Shown: positions 27,691 to 39,500, counted from the first letter of the stretch. The stretch: DNA of 64,000 nt from Eggerthella sinensis (GCF_003339815.1 NZ_PPTT01000003.1:145879-209878); one strand, 5' to 3'. Translations and numbers: made by a program. Notes: generated from the letters alone by a model not told the origin.

Positions 27691-28032
27691 CTAGTACACC
27701 TGGGGGTTGCGCGCTTCGGCTTTGCGCGCACGATCTTTGCCGCGCTGCACTTCGCGACGGATCTCCTCGTCGGTATGCACGGCTAGCAGGAAGTCGGGCG
27801 TGGTTTCGAAAGCGGCCGCAAGCTTTTCGATAATCGCAAGGCGCGGATTGGCGGTTCCGTCCTCGATTTTGTTGAGGAAGGGACGACCGATGCCCACCAT
27901 GAGCGCGAACTGCTTTTTGTTGATTCTGACGCACGTCCGCATGCGCTTGACGTTGTCGGCCAGGATGGGAGCATACGTGCTCTGACCTGCACCATCAGCA
28001 ATAACGGTACTATGTTCGCGTTCGATCGTCAT
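27691..28032 (-). CDS. XRE-family helix-turn-helix regulator
   Basis: A 113-residue protein with a Cro/CI-type helix-turn-helix: LADNVKRMRTCVRINKKQFA, LMVGIGRPFLNKIEDGTANP and AIIEKLAAAFETTPDFLLAV. The first 25 residues and the basic last 25 (REVQRGKDRARKAEARNP) lie outside the domain. It is convergent with vanZ (four-base gap) and divergent from the LCP gene, which it may control; that is inferred only from position. Confidence 0.85.
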   Translation of the reverse strand: MTIEREHSTVIADGAGQSTYAPILADNVKRMRTCVRINKKQFALMVGIGRPFLNKIEDGTANPRLAIIEKLAAAFETTPDFLLAVHTDEEIRREVQRGKDRARKAEARNPQVY

Positions 28033-28250
28033 GCACCCTAGGGTAGCGGCGCGCGTCCTTGGGGCTGTAACCGCGCGAATACGTTTTGGTGCATTTTCAG
28101 AAAATGTGGGCTTTGTTCCCGACGCGTGCCAATTTTATGATGGCGCGGCAACGATGTTACAATAAACCTCTATACGTGATGAATCTATGCGTACCATCTC
28201 GGAGCTTGCCTGGTCCCGGACCTTTCGAGAAGGGATGCGGAGGAGACCAT

Positions 28251-29810
28251 ATGGCGTCAAGAAACTCTCGTACGAACCGCAAAGAAGCGCGCTCCTCGCG
28301 AGCTCCCCAATCGGCCCGCGCTGTGAGATCGGCGAAGGCGGCACAGTCGGGGCGCATCGCCCCGCGTGATCAGGCCTCTTCCTTCGGAAGAAACGACGGA
28401 TACGCGGACAACACCTCCTATCGTCCCGCGTACGTCCCCGGCAGTCAGGGCTACGGAGCGAACGGCGCCTACGAGCGTCAAACCGCAGCCAGCCAGTATT
28501 CCCGCAATAACCCCACGTATTCGGCGGCCCGCAAGAGAATGGGTCGCGGCAAGAAAATCGCGCTCGGCGTGATCATCGCCATCCTCGTGGTGGCGGTCGG
28601 CGGCGGCTCCGCGTTCGCTCTGTGGAAGAACTCCGTCAACGAACAACTGACCAGGGGCGACAAAACCGACGAAGAGATCATGGCCATCAACGACGCGCTC
28701 AAAACCGATAAGGACATGACGTTCACCGAGCCGTTTTACATGATGCTCATCGGCACGGACGAGACCGAAGACAGCGATGAGGACATGCATCGCTCCGATA
28801 CGAACATCGTCGTGCGCGTGGACCCGGTGAACAACCAGGCGACGATGGTGTCCATCCCCCGTGACACGAAGATCGACATCGACGGGTACGGCACGAACAA
28901 GTTCAACGCCGCCTATGCCTATGGCGGCGCCGCCGGCGCTGTCCGCGAGGCGAATCAGCTGCTGGGCATCGAGATTTCGCACTACGCGGAAGTGAACTTC
29001 GGCAAGCTCAAGGAATTGGTCGACGCGGTGGGCGGCGTGGACGTCGAAGTGACCGAACTCATTGACGACCCGGATGCCGACGGCACCGCAGCTCATCCCG
29101 AGTGGCCGCGCGTCATCATCGAAGAGGGCGAGCAGCATCTCAACGGTAACGAGGCGCTCGTGTTCGCCCGTAGCCGCGCCTACGCTGACGGCGACTTCAC
29201 TCGTACGGCGAACCAGCGCAAGCTGATCATGGCCATCGTGAACAAGGTGCTCGATCTGAACGCAACCGATCTGCTGGGCGTCATCCAGGCGGCTTCGCAG
29301 TGCGTCACCACCGACCTCGCCGTGGGCGACATCGCTGCGCTGGCGCAGCAATTCCAGGACGAAGGCGATCTGACCATCTACTCGGCCATGGTCCCCTCCT
29401 ACACGCAGGAGATCTCCGAAGGCGGCGTGCTCGTCTCGTACGTGATCAACGATGCGACGGCTACCAAGGAAATGATGAAGCTCGTGGAAGAAGGAAAGGA
29501 TCCGAGCTCGGTTGTTTCCACCGGCGCGCCCGCGACCGCGAGCACCGGTACGGGAACGGGGACCGGAACCGGAACCGGCGTCGACACGTACTCCAACAAC
29601 GGGTATAGCGCGCCGGCGAACACCGGGACGGAATATTACGACCCCGGCTATGTCGATAACTCGGGCAACGGCGGGTACGTCGATCCCGGCACGAACGGCG
29701 GCTACGACGACACCGGCGGCACCGGTACCACCGGAGGCTACGACGACACGTACACCGGCGGCGGCACCGATACGACCTACAACGGTGGCGCGGGCGGCGA
29801 AACCCTCTAA
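28251..29810 (+). CDS. LytR-CpsA-Psr (LCP) family protein
   Basis: A 519-residue envelope protein. Residues 1-97 are a basic, Ser/Arg/Tyr-rich cytoplasmic part. One membrane span lies at about 102-124 (IALGVIIAILVVAVGGGSAF). The outside LCP domain shows LIGTDETEDSDEDMHRSDTN, MVSIPRDTKIDI and ALVFARSRAYADGDFTRTAN, with the Arg and Asp residues that hold the polyprenyl-phosphate lipid. LCP enzymes attach secondary polymers to peptidoglycan. The last 100 residues are Gly/Thr/Tyr/Asp repeats (TGTGTGTGTGV, GGYDDTGGTG), probably a flexible wall-spanning tail. ATG 28251 has GGAGGAG five bases upstream; a terminator follows. Confidence 0.92.
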   Translation: MASRNSRTNRKEARSSRAPQSARAVRSAKAAQSGRIAPRDQASSFGRNDGYADNTSYRPAYVPGSQGYGANGAYERQTAASQYSRNNPTYSAARKRMGRGKKIALGVIIAILVVAVGGGSAFALWKNSVNEQLTRGDKTDEEIMAINDALKTDKDMTFTEPFYMMLIGTDETEDSDEDMHRSDTNIVVRVDPVNNQATMVSIPRDTKIDIDGYGTNKFNAAYAYGGAAGAVREANQLLGIEISHYAEVNFGKLKELVDAVGGVDVEVTELIDDPDADGTAAHPEWPRVIIEEGEQHLNGNEALVFARSRAYADGDFTRTANQRKLIMAIVNKVLDLNATDLLGVIQAASQCVTTDLAVGDIAALAQQFQDEGDLTIYSAMVPSYTQEISEGGVLVSYVINDATATKEMMKLVEEGKDPSSVVSTGAPATASTGTGTGTGTGTGVDTYSNNGYSAPANTGTEYYDPGYVDNSGNGGYVDPGTNGGYDDTGGTGTTGGYDDTYTGGGTDTTYNGGAGGETL

Positions 29811-29827
29811 CAACATCGCACCGCAGT

Positions 29828-29862
29828 GAGCGGCGTCGGAAGCATCCGGCGCCGCTCTTTTT
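29828..29862 (+). terminator. Intrinsic terminator after LCP gene
   Basis: Stem GAGCGGCGTCGGA / TCCGGCGCCGCTC (one G-T pair), loop AGCA, then five Ts. Confidence 0.9.
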
Positions 29863-29919
29863 AACGAAACTTCAACCTAAGCGTTGTGCTTGAAAACGTC
29901 GGTTGAGTTTTCCCCAAGC

Positions 29920-31827
29920 ATGGGTGATACTTACGAACCATCGGCCGATTCAACAGATGAGGCGCTCCCTGTGGCACACCATGCGCGCAATCACGCACCC
30001 ATATCGGATTCCCTGACTCCCGAGTCTCGCGGCTCGTTGCGCGCCGTGCTTGCCGTGCTCGTTTCCATGGTGGTGGTTGCTCTCATCGTGTTCGCGATTT
30101 TTCGCACGTATTCGGACTCGCTGAGCGAAGAATTCTACGATTTGGCCAGCGAGAGCATGAACGACTACACCGCCGCGCAAAAGATTGATGTTGAATCTAC
30201 CTTGCGCGAAGTGAGTTCCACGATTTCCACGATGCGGGTGCTGGCCGAGTCGCCCGACATCGATCCGACGGGTTCCACGTTCTCGTCGTACCTGGAAACC
30301 TGGAACGAACAGGGTTCCTTCCAGGTGACGTACACGCCCATCGAATCGCTTGAAGCGGGCATCGGCGAATCCGGATCGATCGATCAGGACGAAGATACCC
30401 TGCGACGCCTCAAAGCGGGCGAGACCGTCATATCCGATGTGCGCAAATCGACGCGATTGAACGGCTATTTCTTCAGCATCGCCGAGCCGGTGGAACGCGA
30501 CGGGCATACGGTGGGCGTCATGCGCAGCATCGTGAGGGCCGAGGAGTTGGTCGAGACGAGCCAGGTGAGCTCACAGGTCACGCTGCTCGGCTCGCTGCTG
30601 ATCAACGGCGACGGCACCATTGTTTCCGTGTCCGATCTCACCGAGTACATTGACGGCGACAACCTCTACGACGTGCTGGCACAGAGTGGCGTAGGGCCGA
30701 ATGAAGTGGACGCCATTCGTTTGAACATCGAGAACGAGCGTGATGTCTCAACCGTCATGATGGGCAAGCATGAAGGGCTCATGACGTTTGTCACGTCCAT
30801 CCGCCTCGATGCGAACGATTGGACCATCGTCAACTTCACGCAGGAAAACTCGTTGGCCCATCGCTCCGAGAGCATCCTCTCGTCCACCATTTTCACAGGC
30901 GGCCTGCTGGTGGCTATCAGCGCCGTGGCCTGCCTCATCGTGGCGCTTGTGGTGAGCCGTTTCCGCCGCCGCGCGCGGCGCAGCGCCGAGCGGTACGCGG
31001 TGCTGGCCGAGTTCTCCGACACCGTGCTGTTCGAGTATACCTACCCGCGCGACACGCTCGAACTCACGCCGAACGCGCGCACCATGTTCTCGCTCGGCTC
31101 GCTGACCGATGAGGGGTACCTCGCGCGCGGCACGTCGTTCATCGATTTCAACGAGGAAGACTATCCGCGTGTCCATGCCCTCTTCGAACATCCGGCGCCG
31201 CCCAACGAGCTGCGCACCGTCACCTGCCGTGCCCGCGTGCTGTCAGGCGAGTACCGCTGGTTCTCCTTCACGTGCCGCTATCTGTACGAGGGCGCGCAGC
31301 CGTACATGGCGGTAGGCAAGATCGTCGATATCACGCAGCAGCGCGCGACCGAAGAGCTGCTCACGCGCAAGTCTCAAATAGACGGATTGACGAAGGCCCT
31401 CAACAAGGTGACCATCGAGGAAAAGATCGGCACGATGCTGACGCAGAACGACAAGGCGTTGCTGTTCGTGCTCGACATGGATCGATTCAAGCAGATCAAC
31501 GACGAGTACGGCCACCTCATGGGCGATCGCGTGCTCGAGGGCGTGGCGCGAGCGCTGTTCGACGTGTTCCGCCATCGCGATCCAGTCGGGCGCATCGGCG
31601 GCGACGAGTTCGTCGCGTTTGTGGCGGGCGTCGATGACGAAGAAGTGGCGAACGCAAAGCGCGAGGCTCTGGAATTATTGATCGCAGAAACCTCGCGCGT
31701 ATTGGGCGTGCCCATTGCCCTGAGCATCGGGGTGGCTCGCTATCCTCAGGATGGAGCCACGTATCAAGAGCTGTTCGACGCGGCCGACCGGGCCATGTAC
31801 GAAGCGAAGAACGAAGGTCGCGCCTAG
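29920..31827 (+). CDS. Membrane sensor diguanylate cyclase (PAS-GGDEF)
   Basis: A 635-residue sensor enzyme predicted to make cyclic di-GMP. A membrane span lies at about 42-62 (VLVSMVVVALIVFAIF), followed by an outside sensor part of about 250 residues, probably a CACHE fold. A second span lies at about 315-340 (TGGLLVAISAVACLIVALVV), followed by a PAS-like domain and a C-terminal GGDEF domain. The active site RIGGDEFVAF is intact (about 560), and the inhibitory RxxD site is present as RHRD five residues before it. The start is uncertain: ATG 29920 lacks a clear ribosome site. Confidence 0.9.
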   Translation: MGDTYEPSADSTDEALPVAHHARNHAPISDSLTPESRGSLRAVLAVLVSMVVVALIVFAIFRTYSDSLSEEFYDLASESMNDYTAAQKIDVESTLREVSSTISTMRVLAESPDIDPTGSTFSSYLETWNEQGSFQVTYTPIESLEAGIGESGSIDQDEDTLRRLKAGETVISDVRKSTRLNGYFFSIAEPVERDGHTVGVMRSIVRAEELVETSQVSSQVTLLGSLLINGDGTIVSVSDLTEYIDGDNLYDVLAQSGVGPNEVDAIRLNIENERDVSTVMMGKHEGLMTFVTSIRLDANDWTIVNFTQENSLAHRSESILSSTIFTGGLLVAISAVACLIVALVVSRFRRRARRSAERYAVLAEFSDTVLFEYTYPRDTLELTPNARTMFSLGSLTDEGYLARGTSFIDFNEEDYPRVHALFEHPAPPNELRTVTCRARVLSGEYRWFSFTCRYLYEGAQPYMAVGKIVDITQQRATEELLTRKSQIDGLTKALNKVTIEEKIGTMLTQNDKALLFVLDMDRFKQINDEYGHLMGDRVLEGVARALFDVFRHRDPVGRIGGDEFVAFVAGVDDEEVANAKREALELLIAETSRVLGVPIALSIGVARYPQDGATYQELFDAADRAMYEAKNEGRA

Positions 31828-31846
31828 CGGCTGAGCAGGTGCGTCG

Positions 31847-32983
31847 CTAGGCGGTTGCGTATCCGTCCGGGTTCTGCGACTGCCAGCGCCATCCGTCAAC
31901 GCACATGCGGTCGAGGTCGTACTGCGCAACCCAGCCCAGCTCGTCGCGTGCCTTGTCGCATGCGGCATAGTTCACGGCCACATCGCCCGCACGGCGCGGC
32001 TTGATTTCGTAGGGAAGCTCGCGACCACAGGCGCGTTCGAAGGAGTGCACCACGTCGAGCACGCTCGAACCCGTGCCGGTTCCCAGATTGAAGATGCCCA
32101 CGCCGCGGCGCGTGCCATCGGCTGCAGGTTCGCCCGCCATGGTGCCGGCCGTCTTTGCCTCGCCGGTACCCACTTTGCCGCCCATCCAATCGAGGGCCGC
32201 CACGTGGCCGCGCGCCAAGTCCACCACGTGGATGTAGTCGCGCACGCCGGTGCCGTCGTGCGTGGGGTAGTCGTCGCCGAACACGCCGACGCTGGCAAGC
32301 TTGCCCACGGCCACCTGCGCCACGTAAGGCAGCAGGTTGTTCGGAATGCCTTTGGGGTCCTCGCCGATGAGCCCGCTCTCGTGCGCGCCGATGGGGTTGA
32401 AGTAGCGCAGCAGCACGACGTTCCACTCGTTGTCGCCCACGTACAGGTCGGTGAGCACCTGCTCGAGCATGGACTTCGTCCAGCCGTAGGGGTTCGTGGC
32501 GTCGTGCTTCGGGCAATCCTCGGTGATGGGGATGAACTCGGGCTCGCCGTACACGGTAGCGCTCGACGAGAACACGATGTTCTTCACGTCGTACTCGCGC
32601 GCCACCTCGCACAAAGCGAGCGTGCCGGCGAAGTTGTTCCAGTAGTATTCGAGCGGCTTCTGTACGCTCTCGCCCACGGCCTTGAAGCCGGCGAAGTGGA
32701 TGATGGCGTCCACGTCGTTCTCGGAGAAGATGCGATGGAGCGCGTCGCGGTCGAGAATGTTCGCCTCGTAGAAGGTCAGGCGCGCATCGTCGGCGGCGAG
32801 GCCGGTGATCTGGCGCACGCGGTCGAGGGCGAGCTCGCTCGAGTTGCTCAGATCGTCCACGACGACCACGCGGTACCCTTGCTCCAGCAGTTCCACGCAG
32901 GTGTGCGTGCCGATGAACCCTGCGCCGCCCGTGACCAACACGCAGATGTCGGCGTGATCTTTAGCCAGCCCCTTGTTTGCCAT
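31847..32983 (-). CDS. galE: UDP-glucose 4-epimerase
   Basis: A 378-residue extended short-chain dehydrogenase that interconverts UDP-glucose and UDP-galactose. NAD binding is shown by VLVTGGAGFIGTHTC and VVVDDLSNSS. The catalytic residues are in FSSSATVYG and the YxxxK motif of NPYGWTKSMLEQVL. GalE-type substrate residues are in YFNPIGAHESGLIGEDP. About 35 residues are inserted at about 280 (KVGTGEAKTAGTMAGEPAAD) compared with E. coli GalE. The start has GAGGAG five bases upstream. It is convergent with the cyclase gene and supplies sugar nucleotides for envelope polymers. Confidence 0.95.
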   Translation of the reverse strand: MANKGLAKDHADICVLVTGGAGFIGTHTCVELLEQGYRVVVVDDLSNSSELALDRVRQITGLAADDARLTFYEANILDRDALHRIFSENDVDAIIHFAGFKAVGESVQKPLEYYWNNFAGTLALCEVAREYDVKNIVFSSSATVYGEPEFIPITEDCPKHDATNPYGWTKSMLEQVLTDLYVGDNEWNVVLLRYFNPIGAHESGLIGEDPKGIPNNLLPYVAQVAVGKLASVGVFGDDYPTHDGTGVRDYIHVVDLARGHVAALDWMGGKVGTGEAKTAGTMAGEPAADGTRRGVGIFNLGTGTGSSVLDVVHSFERACGRELPYEIKPRRAGDVAVNYAACDKARDELGWVAQYDLDRMCVDGWRWQSQNPDGYATA

Positions 32984-33447
32984 GAAAACTCCTCTCCGGA
33001 TTGTTTGGTGCCATGGTAGCAGGTGGAGCGCTTGCTGCGAGCGAATTCGCCAAAAGCACCATGCCCACCGTTCCGCATCCTGGAACGTCCGGTGCGCTAT
33101 GCGGAACGGATTCGAGTGGTGCCACGCGCGTCCCCGTAGTGCGACATGCGTCTCGATACGGCTGCATCGTGTGTTGCAAGCTGAACCGATATCCTGATTG
33201 AGATGCGCGGAGATATGAAAATTTTATGAGCTTGCTGTAAACGTACACAGATTTTGAAAATGGAAAAGATGCTGTTGTGGCTGATGAAAAACAACGAGAT
33301 GAAAAGAAAGCTCCTACAGGATACCGAGGCTTGATTGTTGCACCTTACCGCTTAGATCATATATCTTATGCGTATTCGCATCTGGAGCGGATGCCAACTC
33401 CTGCCCGGATGCATGTTGTAGGTATATGCACAAGGAGTTGAAGAGAG
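32984..33447. other. AT-rich gap before adhesin gene
   Basis: A 464-base stretch without a convincing gene. An 11-base inverted repeat (CCGTTCCGCAT at 33068-33078 and ATGCGGAACGG at 33099-33109) lies in its first part. From about 33190 the base composition drops to AT-rich, unlike the neighbours. A possible promoter for the adhesin is TTGCAC (33338-33343), 16 bases, TATATC (33360-33365). Confidence 0.4.
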
Positions 33448-33498
33448 ATGGCGGTGTTCGACGGTAGGATAAAGCGGAGGGGGGGGGTCTCACTCTAG
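33448..33498 (+). other. Out-of-frame start and signal-peptide leader of adhesin
   Basis: An ATG at 33448 with AAGGAG ten bases upstream opens M-A-V-F-D-G-R-I-K-R-R-G-G and then hits TAG at 33496 because of the nine-G run at 33479-33487. With eight Gs the frame would pass into SHSRLLACLIALVLVLSMAP then MAAYA-S, giving a basic start, hydrophobic core and AYA cleavage site. With ten Gs it would also stop, at 33514. Confidence 0.75.
33479..33487 (+). repeat. Poly-G tract (9 G), candidate phase-variation switch
   Basis: Nine consecutive Gs between the best start codon and the adhesin reading frame. Runs of this kind slip during replication. The count in this copy leaves the signal peptide out of frame with the rest of the gene; eight would restore it. 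Confidence 0.8.
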
Positions 33499-33526
33499 GC
33501 TGCTTGCCTGTCTGATCGCCCTCGTA

Positions 33527-36500
33527 TTGGTGCTTTCAATGGCACCGATGGCGGCATACGCGAGCGAAGGGGGTGAACGAGGCTTCGACCCGCTCGGCGC
33601 GATCGCATCGCTCTTCGGCCTTGGAATCGATTCCGATGACGTTTCCGTACCACTCGCGGCAAATGATAGCTCTACCGTAACCGACGCCAACACGTTGGGT
33701 AACTGGGAGAATGGCTTGCGAGACAGCACCGAGAACGTGGGCCGGATCTGGACGGATAAGACCGTCGAGGATTCCGACATCACGCTCTCTCCTTCGCCAA
33801 TCACCATCAAAAAGGGCGATGCCGACTTCCTGGTTGGACTTTCCGCCCTCTCCTCAACGTCCAACCTCACTACGACAGCATCCACCCCGCTCGACATCGT
33901 GCTGGTGCTGGATACTTCGGGTTCTATGGATGAGGGTATGGGCGACCCGGTCTATAAAGAAGTCACTGACGTTCAGGAAACGAGCGGCTGGTCATTTGCC
34001 CCGGACTACTATGTCAAGCAGGGCGATGGCTACGTTCAAGTTACCGAGAAACGCACCATCAACGGTTTCTGGGGGTGGGAGCATGTCGGTTGGGAGGTGA
34101 ACGGTCAGGCGGTTGAACCAAAAACCGACCAGAATCCCAACGGTGTGCAGTTCTACCAGCATATTCAGCCGACGAGACTCGACGCACTGCAGAACGCGGT
34201 CAACGACTTCATTGACGAGACGGCGAAGGCCAACGAGTCCATCACTGATTCTGCCAATAAACATTCCATCTCTATCGTGACGTTCGCAAGTAACGCCAAC
34301 ACGCGTGCCGAACTTACGACGGTCGACGACGAGCATGTCGAAGAACTCAAAAATACCGTCAATAGATTGGAAGCCAACGGCTCCACCGCTGCCGATTACG
34401 GCATGCAGCATGCGCAAAATGTCTTGGAAGGTGCTCGCAAAAATTCGCAGAAGGTCGTCATTTTCTTCACCGACGGCGAGCCGAACCATCAGAACGGTTT
34501 TGACAACGAGGTGGCGGCTGACACCGTCAACGCTGCTCACTCGATCAAGCAAGACGACACGTTGATCTATTCAGTCGGTGTGATGGAGGGCTCCGACCCG
34601 AACGGAACAGACGATTACAACAGCTACATGAACGCTGTTTCGAGCAATTATCCGAATGCAACGGCGCAGGGCGACAACGGCGGTTTCTTCGAGGACGGGT
34701 ATTTTACTATTACGTGGGGCGATCGGGTCGCGGATGCCAGCTACTACAAGGCCGCCGACAACGCTGACGATCTGAACAGCATCTTCGAGGATATTTTCGA
34801 GGAGATTAGCACGGGTGCGGGACTGCCCACGCGAGTTGAGGGCGGCGATCCGTCTCATGGCGGATACCTTACGTTTTCCGATCAGTTGGGTGCTTACATG
34901 GAGATCGACCCATCCAACATGACGGTGGTGTATGCGAACCAGTCCTTCGCCAACCCCACATCGAGCACCGACGGTAAAGTAACCACCTATCATTTCAAGG
35001 GCACGGTCGAAACCGGTAACCCCGACTACGCAGAAGGGAACATGGCCGATCTCATCGTGGAGGTCGAGCACAGCGATGATATGGCAGCGGGCGACGTTGT
35101 CACGGTCAAAATACCGGCCGCCCTCATCCCTCTGCGCACCTACGAGGTTGACACGACCGAAGGAAGTGAGTCTTTCACGACCAACGAGGCCTATCCCATT
35201 CGCGTGTTCTACGGCGTGAGCCTGAAAGATGAAGCGGCGTCGTCCCTCGCCGATCCCGATGCCGAGCTTCAAAGCTATATCGACTCCAACAAGGACGAGA
35301 GCGGCAATGTGCGGTTCTATTCGAACCTTTACGAGAAAACGGACGGCGTAGCTGGCGATGCCGAGCACGGCAATACCACGGCAACGTTCGAACCTGCCGA
35401 AGGAAACTCCTTTTATTACTTCACTGCGAATACCCCCGTCTACGTTGACGAAACCTGCTCGACGCCGGCGACGCGGGAGAATCTCGCCAACTTCGATACC
35501 TTCTACTACCAGCTCGACCATTACGAGAAAAACGACGGCGCGCTCAAGAAGCAAACCGAGGTGTATTCCTTCCCGTCAAGCAGTTTGACCTTCTTGGGCG
35601 ATGCGATTGGCTTCGATGCAGCCGGTAACGCCTATGTCAAAGCCGGTCAGCCTCGCTTGACGTACATCAAGAATTTCAGCGACAAGAAAGCGGGCAATGA
35701 AACTGACACCGCATCTGCTGTGGTCTCGCCAGAGTGGGTGAGCGAACAGGCGGCTGGCGTCGTCAACTCGTACCTGGGCAACAACGGGCTGCTTCTCGAA
35801 GAGCTCCCAGGTACGCTCGCCATCAGCAAGGACGTTACTGTTCCGGAAGGTATCGACGAGGAGGACTACGCCTCCACGCAATTCGCCTTCGAGATCGTCG
35901 TGGCCGACGCGGCTAACAAGAATTTCGACGCCGTAGTCAAGAACGCCCAGGGCGACATTCAAGGCGACCGGTTCACCCTGAGCTTCGACGACCAGGGTAA
36001 GGCTGTCTTCGAGATCGCCGACGGGCAGACGCTGTTGATCTACGGTCTGTCCGATGGTTGGAAGTATACGGTGACCGAGACGAACGTCCCGCAGGGTTTC
36101 ACCTCGCAGTCGACCGGCGAGACCGGCGTCGTTTCCGGCGGTGCCACAACTACGGCGAGCTTCGTCAACACCTATAAAGTCACTTCCGCAACGCTCGACG
36201 GTTCCGTCTGCTTGACCGGAACTAAAGCCATCGACGGCCGCAACTGGCTTGATACCGACGAGTTCGAGTTCAGCATCCACCCTGCCTCCATCTCGCCGGA
36301 GGGTACCCCGACGCCCGAGAATACCAAGGTCACGGTGAAAGGCTCCGACGTGGCCGACAAGACGGGCGCGGCTTCGTTCAGCTTCGGCGACATCGTCTAC
36401 ACGAAACCGGGCACCTACACCCACGTTATCCGCGAGGACGCAACCGCCGCCGCAGACATTCCTGGCATTACGCGGTCGCAGGCGCAGTATCTGGTGACGG

Positions 36501-39500
36501 TCAAGGTGACCGACAACGGCCTGGGCGCCTTGGAGGCGTCGTCGCAAATAACGCAACTTTTCGATGACGCGGGCAATCGACTGGACTCGCCCGTCGCTAC
36601 CACCACTGCCTCGTTCATTAACGCTTTCAGTGCCGATGACGATACGGTTGTCGTGAACGCGTTCAAAAACTACACCGATAATTCCGGATCGCGCCCGATG
36701 AGCGACGGCGATTTCCTATTCGAGCTCAAGCCCACAAACAAGAGCTCCGATGATGCTCCTGATGCCCCCATGCCAGCAGGCGTATCTCCCGGACAAAGCA
36801 TGACCGCGAGTATTGACGCGGAAACCGGCACCGTCTCCTTCGGCGAGCTGGTCTTCACAGGCGAGCATGTGGGCTTCACCTATACCTACGAGATACGCGA
36901 GGTTCCCGGGAACACCCCGGCCATGGCGTACGACGATACCGTATACACGATGGAGGTAGCCGTGAGCGCCGAGTTGGACGGCAGCGGCGGGACGCGCGTC
37001 GTCGCCACCCGCACGCTCACGCGCGACGGAGCGCCGGTTACCGATGATGAATCCATCTTGTTCTCAAACGAGTACAGACCCGACCCTGCCGTGCTCGAAG
37101 GCGGCACCGCCTTAGGCGGCACCAAGGTTCTGACTGGCCGCGATTGGACGGAAGAGGATACCTTCACCTTCACGCTCGAGCCTACGGACGCCACGGCGAG
37201 CGCCGTTGCTGACGGTGTTGTGCAGATTACCGAAAGCTCCGCTACCGCAAGCGCATCCGGCGTCGACTTCGCTTTCGGCTCCGTACACTTCGCCAAAGCG
37301 GGAACCTATACCTTCCGGATAACCGAGGACGTGCCCGAAGGCGCGCAGGGTGGCAAGCTTGACGGGATCGTATACGACACGCACGCATGCGACGTGACGG
37401 TGGTCGTAGGCCTCGACGCGGATAACGGCAGGCTGGCTGTCGAATCGGTGACGTATGACAATGGAGAAGGCGCGGTCGACAACAGCAAGGCCGTGTTTGA
37501 AAATTCGTACAAATCGGGCATCGACTACGGCGACGCGGGCGGATTGAGCGTGAGCAAGACGTTGAACGGCCGTGCCATGAATGCGGGTGAGTTCGGTTTC
37601 ACCATCTCAGGGATTGACAACGAAAGTACCTCCGCTGAAGAGGCCAACATCAAGTTGACCGATGATGACAAGAGCTTCGCGAATGCCCAAAGCCGCCGCG
37701 ATGGCGTGCCCGAGGTGATGAAAAAGCTCCAAGGACTCGTCTTCGACCAGGATGATGCCGGCAAAACCTATTCGTTCATCGTGGACGAGACGCCCGGTAT
37801 TGCCGATCGTGTGACCTACGACGCTTCGCAGTACCGCGTGGACGTCAGCGTGGAGGACGACGGAAGAGGCGCGATGCATGCCAAGACCACCGTCGTCAGG
37901 ACCAAGACCGCGGGAGGCGACCCTGTCAACGAAATCGTATACGGTCCTGCTAGCACCGCAGACGCGAACTACGTTGCTCCTGCGGTGAGTTTCAAGAACG
38001 AGTACGCCAAACTGCCAGTTGAGGCCGAGCTATCCGCGGTCAAGCAAGTGATAGGAGCCCCTTACGAGGGCAGCTTCGATTTCACGTTGACTCTGGTAGA
38101 GGGCGATAGGAACGCCGTAGTCGGTCTTGACGAAAACGGAGCGGCAACCGCCGTGGCGGCGGGCCCGTACGAGGAAGGCGGCAGTGCCGAAGCGTCCTTT
38201 GGCAAGTTGACCTTCACGGCTGAAGGAACCTTCGTCTTCTCCGTGGTCGAAAACGATCCGGGCGAGCGTGCGGGTTGGACGTGGGCGACCGGTGATGGGA
38301 ACGCAAAGACCATCACCGTGAACGTGAACGACGACGGCGACGGTCGGCTGGATGCGCGAATCGTGGGCAATAACCCGATTTTCGTGAACTCCTACGAGGC
38401 AAGCCCCGCCATCCTCTCGGGCGACGCGGCGCTCGCAGTGCAGAAGAGCGTCGAGGGATCTGATACCGATGGCGATTTCACCTTCACGCTGGCCCCGGTG
38501 GACCCTGAGAACGAGAAGTGGCAGGCGGTCGATGTCGAATCCGGCGGCAACCACGTCTCCATTGAAGGCCCCTTCGCCGCCGGCGAGGTAAAGGATGCAA
38601 ACTTCGGCGACATAGCCTTCCGGGAAGCGGGCACCTATCAGTTTACTGTGGTGGAAGACCAGGCGGCCGAGGGTCAAGAGGTTCCCCTTGGCTGGATCTA
38701 CGATGCGTCCACATCCACCATCACCGTGGAAGTGACCGATGAGGGCAACGACGGCCAGCTGGACGCTGCCGTGAGTTACGCCAATGAGGGAAAGAACAAG
38801 CCCAATAACATCGCGGCGTTCACGAACAGCTACAGTGCCGCGCCGACCGAAGGCGTGCCTGCGAATTTCCGGTTGACCAAGACGTTCGAGGGTCGTGAAT
38901 GGACTGACGACTACGTGTTCCAGTTTGGGATTGAAGCCGTGACCGAGGGGGCACCGATGCCCGAGAGCGATACCGTCACGGTGGGCAAGCCGGCCGAGGG
39001 CGTCGAGGCTGCGTTCGACTTCGGAGAGATCGTCTACACGAAGGCCGGCACCTATGTGTACAAGGTGTTCGAGATTGCAGGCGATAACGCCGGCATCGTG
39101 TATGACGGCCACGAGGCCACGGTTACTGTTACGGTGGTCGACAACCACGATGGCACGCTCAGCTCAATCGCAGCTGTTGCGAACGGCGCGTTCTCCAACG
39201 CGTACCAGGTGGAGCTTCCTCTTTCGCAGCGGGCCAACGTGAGCATTTCCAAAACGTTGACCGGCCGCGACATGGAAGAAGGCCAGTTCGAGTTCACGGT
39301 GAAGCCCCTTGACGAGCTATCGGCCGATCGTCTGGGAATCTCGGCTGAGGGCAGGGTGGTGCCTTCCGAGGCTGCTGCCGACGGAGAAGTTGCCTTGATG
39401 CCCCTCGACTTCGACGGTCTTACGTTCACTGCGGACGACAGCGGCAAGCGGTACGGTTTCGTCGTGACCGAGACGAAGGGCGGCGGGGCTGGTTACGCCA

